NCBI RefSeq assembly: GCF_015552075.1 | Contig: NZ_JADNDZ010000016.1 | Span: forward strand, 1 to 33,353 | Reading direction: 5' to 3' | Origin: Collinsella aerofaciens | GTDB taxonomy: Bacteria > Actinomycetota > Coriobacteriia > Coriobacteriales > Coriobacteriaceae | Length of the DNA: 33,353 nucleotides | Shown: in pieces, positions 25,492-33,353 of the stretch | Layout of the letters: each line of letters begins with the position of its first letter | Numbering within the stretch: position 1 is the first letter of the stretch | Notes under the pieces: model-generated | What the model was told of the DNA's origin: nothing | The model's input: only the letters and a program-made list of their open reading frames with translations | The model's database searches: none | Made by a program: the position numbers and the translations under genes

Positions 25492-25528
25492 AACCACCAC
25501 GAAGGGGACAGGCACCTTTGTGGTGGTT
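25492..25528. repeat. Palindromic repeat family A, copy 3
   Basis: AACCACCACGAAGGGGACAG then GCACCTTTGTGGTGGTT. Opposite orientation to copies 1 and 2. Placed 4 bases after the LuxR stop codon and followed by TT, it could terminate that transcript. Confidence 0.8.
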
Positions 25529-25632
25529 TTACCTGCAAAAATATGAATATGAGACATTTGTCACCTGCCGTTTTGGCGCTCAAAGGCATATGAATGTGAT
25601 GTTGAGCGGAGCAGAACGGAAGGGGTGGGCCT

Positions 25633-26085
25633 ATGGCGTCTCGTGGTTGCTCGTCTAATAAAATTGCGGGCGCGCTTATCGCCGTGGTGGTCCTTGCTGC
25701 GGCGGTGACGCTTGTGCGGGCATACGGCTTTGGTGCCCGTGCCGACCAGGGAAAGAACGCCGCGCAAGCGTTGCTGAACGATTGTGCTGCCGATCCGGTG
25801 GCAGTCAAGCTTATCGAGGACGGCGAGGCGCGGACGATCTATGAGACCGACGATGCCGAGCTGGTCGCATCGACTTTTGCCGCGCTCGACGATTGCACCG
25901 TGGGAGGTGCGGTGGATGAGCGGATGAGCGATGCCGGTCGCACGCTCGTCTTTGTCTATGAAGACGGCTCGGAGCAATCGGTGGAGTTCGAGGGCGGGAA
26001 TATCGTGCTCGACAAGACGGCATATCGCCTTGACGGTGCCGATGAACTGTGGCGACAGCTAGCCGCCATCAAGAACAGCCAATGA
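25633..26085 (+). CDS. Small membrane-anchored protein, unknown function
   Basis: A 150-residue protein with one N-terminal hydrophobic segment (about 11-30, IAGALIAVVVLAAAVTLV) and an outer domain rich in Asp and Glu. I do not recognise the family. GGAAGGGGTGGG (25618-25629) precedes the ATG. The next gene begins 17 bp after its stop codon, so the two are probably cotranscribed. The domain may be related to envelope proteins that bind peptides or cations, but nothing in the sequence proves it. Confidence 0.7.
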   Translation: MASRGCSSNKIAGALIAVVVLAAAVTLVRAYGFGARADQGKNAAQALLNDCAADPVAVKLIEDGEARTIYETDDAELVASTFAALDDCTVGGAVDERMSDAGRTLVFVYEDGSEQSVEFEGGNIVLDKTAYRLDGADELWRQLAAIKNSQ

Positions 26086-26102
26086 AATGAGGGGTGTACG
26101 GG

Positions 26103-27665
26103 ATGAGTGATTTGAGATTCTGCCCGGCGTGCGGGATGCAGCTGCCGCGGGTCGCCGGCGTGCCGGTGCGATTTTGCCCGGGCTGCGGTGTTCGGCTTGA
26201 GAGCGTTGAGGATGACCCGGGTGTCGCGGAACACGCAAATGGGGCGGCTGCCGATGATGGCGCGGGTGAAGGTTGTGAGCCGAGTGTGGCCGTGCCGGCA
26301 GATGTGCCAACGCGGAGTGCCGAGGCGGCGTCGCCGTCTGGCGGTACAGCCTCGGCGGATGCTCCCCGCGCCGGCGACCTTGAGCTCCATACCGCATGCG
26401 ATGCTTCTGGCGGTCAGGCGCTCGCGCAGGTGGCGTTGCCGCGGGGCTGGCGTATCGAAGAGGCGCATCTTGAGCGCAGCAGTAGCTTCGACTGCCCGAT
26501 TTCAGTTGGCGTGACGGCGGCGGGCCTGGCGGGCGAGCGGATTGTGTACCGCTCCGAGCTCTGCTACGTGGATGCGGGCGCCGTTGCCAAACGTATCCCC
26601 ACGCAAACCGAGCGCAAGGCGTTTATGCACGTGGGGGCAGCTTGCGACGAGTTGGCCCAGGCCTGCGCAGCACAGCTGGGCGCGCGGGCGGAGGTTGTGG
26701 CCGAGCAGCCGTACCCATCGAGCGCAGCGGTCGATATCGAACATGAGCGTGCTCGCGTAAAGCGCGAGGCGGCAAACGACTTTGCGATTCAGGGCTTTTC
26801 GATGGAACCGAGTGATGTGATCTATGAGTGCCGCATGCGTCGATATCGGCTCGCGGGCGCCCCGGTGCCTACCGAGCTTGCGGTGGCGGCCAAAGTCGAG
26901 GGCTATGTGGCCTCGATTGGCGGAGTCGCGGGCTCTGTGGGTAAAGGCGTTGCCGCCGGGGCCGAGGCGCTGCTGGGCGCAGGCCTTTCGAGCGGGCTGA
27001 TCGGCGGCGTTCTGGGCAAACGCCTGCGCGAGCGCCAGGCGGCTGCGGCGGCGGGTCAGCGCGCCGTGAAAGATCAGGCTCCGGATCAGGGCGATTACCC
27101 AGACGGGGCGCCGTTCAAGCTGGGCGCGGCCGACCTGTTGCAGTGGCGTATCAGGGACAGCTTCTGCCTGGTTGCGCCAGAAGGCCGTCTGGACGAGGCG
27201 GCCTCCACGGCGCTTGCCTCAATGGCGTCGACCCTGCGGCTCAACCCGTCGATTGCGCGCGAAGCGTGCGCTCAAAAGCAGCAGATGGTGCTCGAGCAGC
27301 GTCAGCGCACGCAGATGAACATCGCCCAGCAGCAACAGCAGTTCGCGGCCTGGCAGCAGATGCATGCCTCGCAGCAGGCGGCGTTCGACAGCTACCAGCA
27401 GGCTTGGTTTGAGCGCAGCGATCGTCAACACGCCGCGAATATGGCCGCCAGCGCGGCCAATTTCTCCAGCGCAGGTGTGGGAACGGGCGCGGCCTCGTAT
27501 TCCGATGCTATTCGCGGGGTCAACCATTACACCAGGCCCGACGGTACCGATGTCGAGGTTTCGGTGATGGCGGACCAAGCTTGGGTGAACGGCTCGGGCG
27601 ACGTGATCGGCACGCGCGATGGCTTTGAGCCCGGTTTTGGCTGGACGGAGCTGCCCCGTCAATAG
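26103..27665 (+). CDS. Zinc-ribbon protein with Gln-rich C-terminal region
   Basis: A 520-residue protein. Two zinc knuckles open it (Cys7/Cys10 and Cys25/Cys28: FCPACG, FCPGCG). A low-complexity Ala/Pro/Asp linker (about 35-95) and a folded middle domain follow. Then come a Gly/Ala-rich hydrophobic stretch (about 270-305, IGGVAGSVGKGVAAGAEALL), a Gln-rich helix (QQRQRTQMNIAQQQQQF) and a compact C-terminal motif (YTRPDGTDVEVSV, then GDVIGTRDGFEPG). The function is unknown; related zinc-ribbon proteins sit in membrane-stress or trafficking clusters. GAGGGG (26089-26094) sets ATG 26103; GTG at 26094 is a weaker choice. It follows the small anchored protein and precedes two lipoprotein genes. 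Confidence 0.75.
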   Translation: MSDLRFCPACGMQLPRVAGVPVRFCPGCGVRLESVEDDPGVAEHANGAAADDGAGEGCEPSVAVPADVPTRSAEAASPSGGTASADAPRAGDLELHTACDASGGQALAQVALPRGWRIEEAHLERSSSFDCPISVGVTAAGLAGERIVYRSELCYVDAGAVAKRIPTQTERKAFMHVGAACDELAQACAAQLGARAEVVAEQPYPSSAAVDIEHERARVKREAANDFAIQGFSMEPSDVIYECRMRRYRLAGAPVPTELAVAAKVEGYVASIGGVAGSVGKGVAAGAEALLGAGLSSGLIGGVLGKRLRERQAAAAAGQRAVKDQAPDQGDYPDGAPFKLGAADLLQWRIRDSFCLVAPEGRLDEAASTALASMASTLRLNPSIAREACAQKQQMVLEQRQRTQMNIAQQQQQFAAWQQMHASQQAAFDSYQQAWFERSDRQHAANMAASAANFSSAGVGTGAASYSDAIRGVNHYTRPDGTDVEVSVMADQAWVNGSGDVIGTRDGFEPGFGWTELPRQ

Positions 27666-27739
27666 CGTGAGTGGGCTATGGGTGGATCGGTGTCGAGGCG
27701 TTGCTCGGCACTGTGATAAGAAACGGGAAAGGAACAACG

Positions 27740-28495
27740 ATGAGGGAGACGGTTATTTCGCGCACGGCGTTTGTCGCGGCGGCGGGAACGGCGTTGCTGA
27801 CGCTTGCGGGGTGCGGTGGACAGCAGGCGCAGGACACGACGGGTTTTAACGACGATCGTCCGGTAAAGGACAAGATGGATGCGGGCTCGTCATCGGGCGA
27901 TTCCGGTGATGCGGGCGGCGGTGCGGACACAGACAGCGGCTCGGCGGACGCGTTCGATACGTGGTCGGATGACTGCTGGGATGCGCACCGCAACATCAGC
28001 ATCACAGCGTTGCTCGAGCTTAGGGGCTGGCAGTTGCAGGAGTTTGCGTCGCAACAGGGTTATACCTGGCAAGATGCGCTCGAGATGTACGAGAACGAGG
28101 CAGGTCGCGTGCTCAGCGTCTGCAATATCAGCAAGGATGGCGCAACCGAATGGCTCGGCGAGGATGAAATCGGAAAGCTCGACAAGGGCGGCACCGGGAG
28201 TACCGTGATGTTTACGCTGCAGCTTGCGGGCTATTCGAGCTGCGAGGATGTTATCGCGGGCTTTTCCGTTCCGGTTGAGGACCGGGCGCAGATCACCTCG
28301 GGCTCGTGGATCGCGTGCGTCTACGGTTCCAACATGGCGCGGCACGTTGCCATGGTGAGCCCAATGGAAAACGGCGACTACCGCCTGGACCTCATTACCG
28401 AGGAGGCCATCAAGACCGGTACGTTTACCCAGAGCGGCGGTGCTCCCACGATTAACGAATTTTGGCAGGAAAAGACCGGACGCGCGCTCGGCTAA
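27740..28495 (+). CDS. Predicted lipoprotein, paralogue 1
   Basis: A 251-residue lipoprotein with signal MRETVISRTAFVAAAG and lipobox LAGC (Cys25). A Ser/Gly/Asp-rich linker leads to a folded domain (about 75-250) with LLELRGWQLQEFASQQGYTW and a closing TINEFWQE motif. It shows similarity along the domain to the next gene, so the pair arose by duplication. AAAGGA (27728-27733) gives the start at 27740; the earlier in-frame ATG at 27671 lies right behind the previous gene and lacks such a site. Function unknown; acts outside the membrane. Confidence 0.75.
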   Translation: MRETVISRTAFVAAAGTALLTLAGCGGQQAQDTTGFNDDRPVKDKMDAGSSSGDSGDAGGGADTDSGSADAFDTWSDDCWDAHRNISITALLELRGWQLQEFASQQGYTWQDALEMYENEAGRVLSVCNISKDGATEWLGEDEIGKLDKGGTGSTVMFTLQLAGYSSCEDVIAGFSVPVEDRAQITSGSWIACVYGSNMARHVAMVSPMENGDYRLDLITEEAIKTGTFTQSGGAPTINEFWQEKTGRALG

Positions 28496-28530
28496 GTGCG
28501 ATGCGGCCAATAGCATAGCGAGGGACGAAC

Positions 28531-29208
28531 ATGATGAACGAGATGACGATGAGCCGTGCGGCCTTTGTGGCGGGCGCGGGCGCGGCGGCTTGCGCGCTGG
28601 CTGGATGCTCGGGCACAACGGGCGGCGCCAAAGCAGCGAGCACGGCGGACGCCGCCTGCGTGGACGACAATGCCAACGTGACGGTCTATGCCGCGATCAA
28701 CTTGGGTGGTGCCGATCTGGTGCGCCTGCTCAAACATCAAAATTATGAGTGGCAAGGCGAGAACGTGGGCTACGGCGCCGTCGATGACGCGGGATTTTTC
28801 GCTTTTACCTTTTCCAAGGTTTCGGACGATGTGGACGAGCTTGCGAACAGCGCGATACCGCTTTCGGAGTCCGAGTACGAGGAGCTTGAACCGGGCGGCG
28901 GAGACGAAAACATCGCGATTCTGCTCTCGGTGGGCGGCTATACAAAGGGCGAGCGGGCGCTCATCGGCGCGATTGGCGATGCGGCGATGGTGCAGGAGAA
29001 ATGCACAATCGATGATGCCCTGTATTGGCTGGTCAAGGCGCTTGACGGCCACCGCTACGTGATTATGGCCGACGACACCGAAGACGATGGCGATAGCGCT
29101 CATGACATCTATATCTACAATGAGGCTTTTATTCGAACTGGGTATCTGAGCGGCGGCGACCAGATCGATATCGACGAGCTCTGGAGCCGCCTGACCAACG
29201 CCTCGTAA
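28531..29208 (+). CDS. Predicted lipoprotein, paralogue 2
   Basis: A 225-residue lipoprotein with signal and lipobox LAGC (Cys26). Its domain aligns loosely with the preceding protein: LVRLLKHQNYEWQ corresponds to LQEFASQQGYTWQ, and IDELWSRL to INEFWQEK. It is more acidic and lacks the long linker. GAGGGA (28520-28525) precedes ATG 28531; ATG 28534 is also possible. It is the last gene of the cluster and is followed by a family A and a family B palindrome, probably terminating the transcript. Function unknown. Confidence 0.75.
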   Translation: MMNEMTMSRAAFVAGAGAAACALAGCSGTTGGAKAASTADAACVDDNANVTVYAAINLGGADLVRLLKHQNYEWQGENVGYGAVDDAGFFAFTFSKVSDDVDELANSAIPLSESEYEELEPGGGDENIAILLSVGGYTKGERALIGAIGDAAMVQEKCTIDDALYWLVKALDGHRYVIMADDTEDDGDSAHDIYIYNEAFIRTGYLSGGDQIDIDELWSRLTNAS

Positions 29209-29216
29209 CGCCCCAA

Positions 29217-29253
29217 AACCACCACGAAGGGGATAGGCACCTTTGTGGTGGTT
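29217..29253. repeat. Palindromic repeat family A, copy 4
   Basis: AACCACCACGAAGGGGATAG then GCACCTTTGTGGTGGTT. Same orientation as copy 3. It lies 8 bases after the lipoprotein stop codon and 5 bases before a family B repeat, between convergent genes. Confidence 0.8.
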
Positions 29254-29258
29254 CAATA

Positions 29259-29325
29259 AGTTGCGGTGGAATAGTTCCTGAATAAGGCTTGGGGGTCTTA
29301 AAACAGGAACTATTTCACCGCAACT
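29259..29325. repeat. Palindromic repeat family B, copy 4 (inverted)
   Basis: The arms 29259-29279 (AGTTGCGGTGGAATAG..) and 29305-29325 (..CTATTTCACCGCAACT) match as in copies 1 and 2. The mismatch position is now G-U, and the arm sequences show that this copy is reversed relative to the others. Confidence 0.8.
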
Positions 29326-29377
29326 GCTGAGGGGACGGGTTGTGGAAACGGCTGCCGTGGTGGACTCGGGCTGTCTG

Positions 29378-32146
29378 TTACAGCAGCTCACCGTGACGGG
29401 CGATGTAGTGGCGCTTGGCCAGCTGGGCCAGCGCAATGTAGGCGGCGACGATGCCGATGAGCAGCGTAAAGAAGCTCGCCGGCAGCGGCATGAGGCCCAG
29501 AGCCTCGGCGATGGGGCTTGCCGGCAGCCAAGTGACGAGCGTCAGGCCCAGTACGGTGAGCACGCACAGCGCGGGCGCGGCGTGGTCGCGCGGGCTCGGC
29601 AGGTGCGGGGAGCGCAGCATGTGGATTACGAGCGTCTGCGACCACATAGACTCAACGAACCAACCGCTCTGGAAAATCGCCGCAAAGGTTGCCATGCCGG
29701 CAACATTGCCCGCGGCGGCAAGCTCGGCCCAGCTCGCGCCCACGGTGGCGGGGCACACCGCAAAGAAGAGCGCGGCGAAGGTCACGATGTCAAACAGCGA
29801 GCTCACGGGGCCCAGCTCGAGCATAAAGCCCTTGATGGACGCAGCGTCCCAGGCGCGCGGGCGGGCAGTCCAGGCATCGTCGACGGTGTCCCACGGCAGC
29901 GCGATGCACACGATCTCGTAGACCAGCGACAGCAGCACCAGCTGCAGGGCGCTCATGGGCAAAAACGGCAGGAACAGGCTCGCGACGGTCACGGACAGCA
30001 CGTTGCCAAAGTTGGAGCTCACCGTGGTCTTGAGGTACTTGAGTAGGTTGCCGTAGGTGCGACGGCCTTCGATGATGCCGCGCTCGATCACGCCCAGGTC
30101 CTTCTGGAGCAAGATGATGTCGGCGGATTCTTTGGCGATGTCAACGGCCGAATCGACCGAGATGCCGCAGTCGCTCGCACGCATGGCGGCGGCGTCGTTG
30201 ATGCCATCACCCATAAAGCCCACGGTATGGCCGAGCAGTTCACGCATGACGCGCACCAAGCGCGCCTTCTGCAGCGGCGAGAGCTTGGCAAAGAGATGGG
30301 TCTGCTCGGCGCGCTCCGCCAGCTCGGCGTCGTCGAGCGCATCGATCTCGGAGCCCAGCAAAACGTTGCTTGCGTCGATGCCAATCTGCTCGCAGACGGT
30401 GGCGGCGACGCGGTCGTTGTCGCCGGTCAGGACTTTTACCGCCACGCCCTTGGCCTCGAGGGTGGCGACGGCGCCCGCGGCGCTCGCTTTGGGCGGATCG
30501 AGGAAGGCAAAAAAGCCCATCAGCACCATGTCGCACTCGTCGGCGATGCCAAACTCGCCCACGGTGCGCGGGTTGGTCTTCTGCGCCACGGCGATCACGC
30601 GCAGGCCCTCGGCATTGAGTCCTGCCACCTGCTTGCGAATCTGGGCAAGCTTCTCGTCGGTAAGCGGCTGAGCGGTGCCGTCCACCTCGACGTAGGAGCA
30701 AATCTCGAGCATTTCCTCGGCAGCGCCCTTGGTGACCATCTGGGTCTTTCCTTGGGCGTCGGCGACGACCACGCTCAGGCGACGACGCGAGAAGTCGAAG
30801 GGCACCTCGTCGACCTTGGCGTAGCGGTCGCGCAGGCTCTGGCCCAGCATGGAATCGGGCACGACGGTCGAGAGCGTAACATCGGCGCGGTCGATAACGG
30901 CCAGGTCGATGAGGTTCTTGAGGCCGGTCTGGAAGAAGCTGTTCAAGAACGCATGGCGCAGCACGCGCGTATCCTCGTTGCCGTCGGTGTTGAGGTAGCG
31001 CTCGAGCACGATGCGGTCCTCGGTGAGGGTGCCGGTCTTGTCGCAGCACAGCACGTCCATGGCGCCGAGGTTTTGGATCGCAGACAGTTCCTTGACGATG
31101 ACCTGGCGGCGGGCGAGGTCCTTGGCTCCCTGCGACAGACTCGTGGTCACGATGACGGGAAGTATTTGCGGCGTGATGCCCACGGCCACGCTCGTGGCGA
31201 ACAGCAGCGCATCGATGACGTTGCCCTTGGTGGCGGCGTTGATGGCAAAGACTGCCGGCGCCATGACGAGCATCAGGCGCACCAGCAGCATCGAGACGCT
31301 CGAGACGCCGCGGTCGAACGCGCTCTTCTCGCCGCGCCCGTTGAGCATCTTGGCGATGCCGCCCAAGTAGGTGTCCGAACCGGTGGCCACGACAAGCGCC
31401 ATGGCGGTGCCGTTTTGCACGGAGGTGCCGGTAAAGACGATGTTCTTGCAGGCGGAGAGCGGCAGCGTGGAGCTGTCGGCGCCTTCGACGACGGTGGCGA
31501 CGGCGGTCTTCTCGACGGCCTCGCTTTCGCCGGTGAGGGCGGACTCGATCACAAACAGGTCGCGTGCGGTGATGATGCGGGCATCGGCCGGCACCATGTC
31601 GCCGGCGGAGAGGCGGATCACGTCGCCGGGGACGAGCTCATCGAAGGGTATCTCGATGCGCTCGCCGTCGCGCAGGGCGGTGCAGGTGTTGGAGACCAGG
31701 TCTTTGAGGGCCTCTGCCGCATTGCCGCTGCGTGCTTCCTGGATAAACTTCATGCCGCCCGATACCAGTAGCATGATGCCGATGACGATGACCGTGGAGG
31801 GGTCGCGCTGCGGCTCGGGCACGGCGAGCACGTCGATGTAGAGCGAGACCAGCGCGAGCGCGGCGAGGATGCCGGCGAAGGGGTCGATGAAGGCGTCGGC
31901 GATGCGGCGGGCAAGTGTCTTGGTCGGCGCCTCGATGGTGTTGGGACCGGCGCCGTCCAGGCGCTCGGCGGCCTGCCCGGCGGTGAGGCCGTCAGCCGTG
32001 GCGTCGAGCAGCACGAGGGAGTCCTCGGCGCTATGGGTTGCGGCAAAGATGGTGTTCTTGGCAAGGCCGGCGTGAGCGGCAGGGCGCGCCGTGCGGCGGC
32101 GCTTGGAGATGACTTCGAGTACCGTGGCGGTTTTGAGCATCAGCAT
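29378..32146 (-). CDS. mgtA: Magnesium-translocating P-type ATPase, MgtA-like
   Basis: A 922-residue P3B-type ATPase that imports Mg2+ across the membrane. From the chosen start, the phosphorylation motif DKTGTLTED has its Asp at 369. Further landmarks: actuator TGES (LTGESEAVEK), membrane motif GITPQILPVIV, P-domain LTGDND and GDGINDAAAMR, and a C-terminal bundle of six spans. Family members usually have PEML where PQIL is seen here; it may be a lineage trait. GGAGG (plus-strand CCTCC) is 5 bases before ATG 32146. The longer start at 32197 would place the ribosome site inside the gene. It is convergent with the lipoprotein cluster and divergent from pyrE. No Mg2+-sensing leader was recognised. 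Confidence 0.9.
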   Translation of the reverse strand: MLMLKTATVLEVISKRRRTARPAAHAGLAKNTIFAATHSAEDSLVLLDATADGLTAGQAAERLDGAGPNTIEAPTKTLARRIADAFIDPFAGILAALALVSLYIDVLAVPEPQRDPSTVIVIGIMLLVSGGMKFIQEARSGNAAEALKDLVSNTCTALRDGERIEIPFDELVPGDVIRLSAGDMVPADARIITARDLFVIESALTGESEAVEKTAVATVVEGADSSTLPLSACKNIVFTGTSVQNGTAMALVVATGSDTYLGGIAKMLNGRGEKSAFDRGVSSVSMLLVRLMLVMAPAVFAINAATKGNVIDALLFATSVAVGITPQILPVIVTTSLSQGAKDLARRQVIVKELSAIQNLGAMDVLCCDKTGTLTEDRIVLERYLNTDGNEDTRVLRHAFLNSFFQTGLKNLIDLAVIDRADVTLSTVVPDSMLGQSLRDRYAKVDEVPFDFSRRRLSVVVADAQGKTQMVTKGAAEEMLEICSYVEVDGTAQPLTDEKLAQIRKQVAGLNAEGLRVIAVAQKTNPRTVGEFGIADECDMVLMGFFAFLDPPKASAAGAVATLEAKGVAVKVLTGDNDRVAATVCEQIGIDASNVLLGSEIDALDDAELAERAEQTHLFAKLSPLQKARLVRVMRELLGHTVGFMGDGINDAAAMRASDCGISVDSAVDIAKESADIILLQKDLGVIERGIIEGRRTYGNLLKYLKTTVSSNFGNVLSVTVASLFLPFLPMSALQLVLLSLVYEIVCIALPWDTVDDAWTARPRAWDAASIKGFMLELGPVSSLFDIVTFAALFFAVCPATVGASWAELAAAGNVAGMATFAAIFQSGWFVESMWSQTLVIHMLRSPHLPSPRDHAAPALCVLTVLGLTLVTWLPASPIAEALGLMPLPASFFTLLIGIVAAYIALAQLAKRHYIARHGELL

Positions 32147-32230
32147 AGGGTCCTCCTTGCTAAAGGGAGTTAGCGTACGTGTCGTATTGAATTGCAAAAA
32201 ACCTAGATGTCGCTCACGTCATGCTCGCGA

Positions 32231-32267
32231 ATCACCACAAGGGGGGCAGGCACCTTTGTGGTGGTTT
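32231..32267. repeat. Palindromic repeat family A, copy 5
   Basis: ATCACCACAAGGGGGGCAGG then CACCTTTGTGGTGGTTT. One arm is slightly changed. The following TTTTGGTGAT extends the pairing. It lies upstream of both mgtA and pyrE. Confidence 0.75.
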
Positions 32268-32584
32268 TGGTGATCGACTGTTGGCGCTTATGCGTGCGCG
32301 GAATCCTCGCGGCGTGCCGAGGGCGACATGCAGGTTTTTCGACTATGGCTGCCTTCCATGGCACACCTCCTTAAGGCCGGGCGCAGCGCGCTTCGGGTAT
32401 CTCGTACCCGTTTCAATCCGCCGGTATTTTTGACGAGGGGGTTTGCCGTGTCAACCCCATTGTTCGGAAAATCATCGCCCCTGACAAAGCCCTTACAGAG
32501 TGCCGTGGCTCCAAAGCGCGACCGCATCTGCGTCCTGCCTGCGCTAAACTGGAGGGCACGTACGCGATTACGAGAGGAGCCCGC
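32268..32584. other. Non-coding stretch between mgtA and pyrE
   Basis: No convincing gene. A short hairpin, CGGGTA (32394-32399) and TACCCG (32405-32410) followed by TTTCAAT, could be a weak terminator. TAAACT (32545-32550) may be the -10 of the pyrE promoter, though no -35 fits well. Confidence 0.4.
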
Positions 32585-33268
32585 ATGGAGGCTTACAAGC
32601 AAGAGTTCATCAAGTTTATGGTCGAGTCCGACGTTCTTAAGTTCGGCAGCTTTACGCTTAAGAGCGGCCGTCAGTCCCCGTTCTTTATGAACGCCGGCGC
32701 CTACGTGACGGGCTATCAGCTCAAGAAGCTGGGCGAGTACTACGCCCAGGCCATCCACGATAACTTTGGCGATGACTTTGACGTGCTGTTCGGGCCGGCC
32801 TATAAGGGTATTCCCCTGGCCGTCGTGACCGCGATTGCCTACCACGAGCTGTACGGCAAGGAGGTCAAGTACTGCTGCGACCGCAAGGAGGCCAAGGACC
32901 ACGGTGCCGACAAGGGTAACCTGCTGGGCTACGAGCCCCAGGACGGCGACCGCGTGATCATGGTCGAGGACGTCACCACCAGCGGTAAGTCCATCGACGA
33001 GACCTATCCCAAGGTCAAGGCTGCTGCCGATGTCGAGATCAAGGGCCTCATCGTGTCCCTCAACCGCATGGAGGTCGGCAAGGGCGGCGTGACCACCGCG
33101 CAGAAGGAGATCGAGGCCAAGTACGGCTTCCCCGTCGCGAGCATCGTCTCCATGGCCGAGGTCGTCGAGACCCTCTACAACCACGAGATCGACGGCAAAG
33201 TCGTCATCGACGACGAGCTCAAGACCGCTATCGACGCCTACTACGAGCAGTACGGAGTCCGGGAGTAG
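32585..33268 (+). CDS. pyrE: Orotate phosphoribosyltransferase
   Basis: PyrE joins orotate and PRPP to give OMP in pyrimidine synthesis, in the cytoplasm. The 227-residue protein has the PRPP-binding motif VIMVEDVTTSGKS (124-136), the flexible catalytic loop KEAKDHG (101-107) and the orotate-site region TLKSGRQSPFFMN (24-36). GAGAGGAG (32571-32578) precedes the ATG. It stands alone here: no pyrF, pyrD or carAB gene lies beside it in the window. The length is typical. Confidence 0.97.
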   Translation: MEAYKQEFIKFMVESDVLKFGSFTLKSGRQSPFFMNAGAYVTGYQLKKLGEYYAQAIHDNFGDDFDVLFGPAYKGIPLAVVTAIAYHELYGKEVKYCCDRKEAKDHGADKGNLLGYEPQDGDRVIMVEDVTTSGKSIDETYPKVKAAADVEIKGLIVSLNRMEVGKGGVTTAQKEIEAKYGFPVASIVSMAEVVETLYNHEIDGKVVIDDELKTAIDAYYEQYGVRE

Positions 33269-33293
33269 TTACGCGGTTTTCCAAACCGCGTAA
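33269..33293 (+). terminator. Hairpin directly after pyrE
   Basis: TTACGCGGTTT (33269-33279) and AAACCGCGTAA (33283-33293) form a perfect 11-bp stem starting at the base after the stop codon. No T run follows, so it may protect the 3' end or be half of a larger element cut off by the window edge. Confidence 0.5.
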
Positions 33294-33353
33294 CGGGCCG
33301 ACGCTGCGCGCCGCCCAGAGCGACAATTTGTCATTCAAAAGGCAAGGCATGAC

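Noticed and set aside
16853-29325. CRISPR-like array from the family B repeats
   Set aside because: Copies are dispersed, palindromic and not regularly spaced; no cas gene is present.
30227-31771. 514-codon open frame antisense to mgtA
   Set aside because: GC-rich genes leave long open frames on the other strand; the protein has no recognisable domain and the mgtA frame is unmistakable. The same applies to 20606-22084 and 22230-23666 on the minus strand and to 15287-16654 and 18901-20190 on the plus strand.
32147-32197. Longer N-terminus of the Mg2+ ATPase
   Set aside because: A strong GGAGG lies inside this stretch, 5 bases before ATG 32146.
33269-33293. Pyrimidine-responsive attenuator
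   Set aside because: The hairpin is behind pyrE, not before it, and has no T run; no PyrR site was seen.

Overview
The window looks like chromosomal DNA of a high-GC Gram-positive gut anaerobe of the Coriobacteriia, most likely Collinsella. This is an inference. It rests on GC-rich codon use in most genes, a membrane-embedded LuxR-type regulator, PTS-centred glycoside uptake, and intergenic spaces full of short palindromic repeats. No rRNA, tRNA, CRISPR array, prophage or transposase was seen.

Layout, left to right. (1) luxS behind a terminator and a long hairpin (72-671). (2) A beta-glucoside-type locus: a RAT/terminator leader, a BglG/LicT antiterminator, a PTS EIIBC and a cytoplasmic esterase (770-4235), visibly lower in GC than the rest, followed by a DUF4867 protein. 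(3) A lone AAA+ ATPase gene (5126-6232, minus strand). The end of the DUF4867 gene plus two palindromic repeats is found on both sides of it. (4) A GH1 6-phospho-beta-glucosidase (6715-8145). (5) A translationally coupled signalling operon: a polytopic sensor without a kinase core, a histidine kinase with HATPase, and a NarL/LuxR response regulator (8409-12405). (6) A minus-strand operon of two zinc-ribbon proteins, an SPFH-domain protein and a lipoprotein (16720 down to 12515), which resembles the Bacillus YdjGHI membrane-stress module. (7) A second glycan locus: esterase and DUF1593 hydrolase on the minus strand, and PTS EIIBC and DUF4038 (apiosidase-like) glycosidase on the plus strand. The two arms diverge from a 490-bp region full of GTAAAC-type boxes (17047-23600). 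(8) A membrane LuxR regulator, then a small anchored protein, a zinc-ribbon protein and two related lipoproteins (23943-29208). (9) An mgtA-type Mg2+ P-type ATPase (minus strand) divergent from pyrE (29378-33268).

How it works together. Both PTS EIIBC proteins lack an EIIA domain, so they need a phosphodonor encoded elsewhere. None of the associated hydrolases shows a signal peptide. The picture is therefore import of small, decorated glycosides with phosphorylation, followed by deacylation and glycosidic cleavage in the cytoplasm. The first locus would be controlled by antitermination. The second would be controlled by a regulator, not encoded here, that reads the GTAAAC boxes.

The intergenic spaces hold at least four dispersed palindrome families, called A to D below. 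In families B and C the stem arms of different copies differ by paired changes, as expected if base pairing is maintained. The most unusual single items are the repeat-bounded ATPase cassette, the 123-bp nested inverted repeat at 18688-18810, and the DUF4038/DUF1593/esterase/PTS locus.
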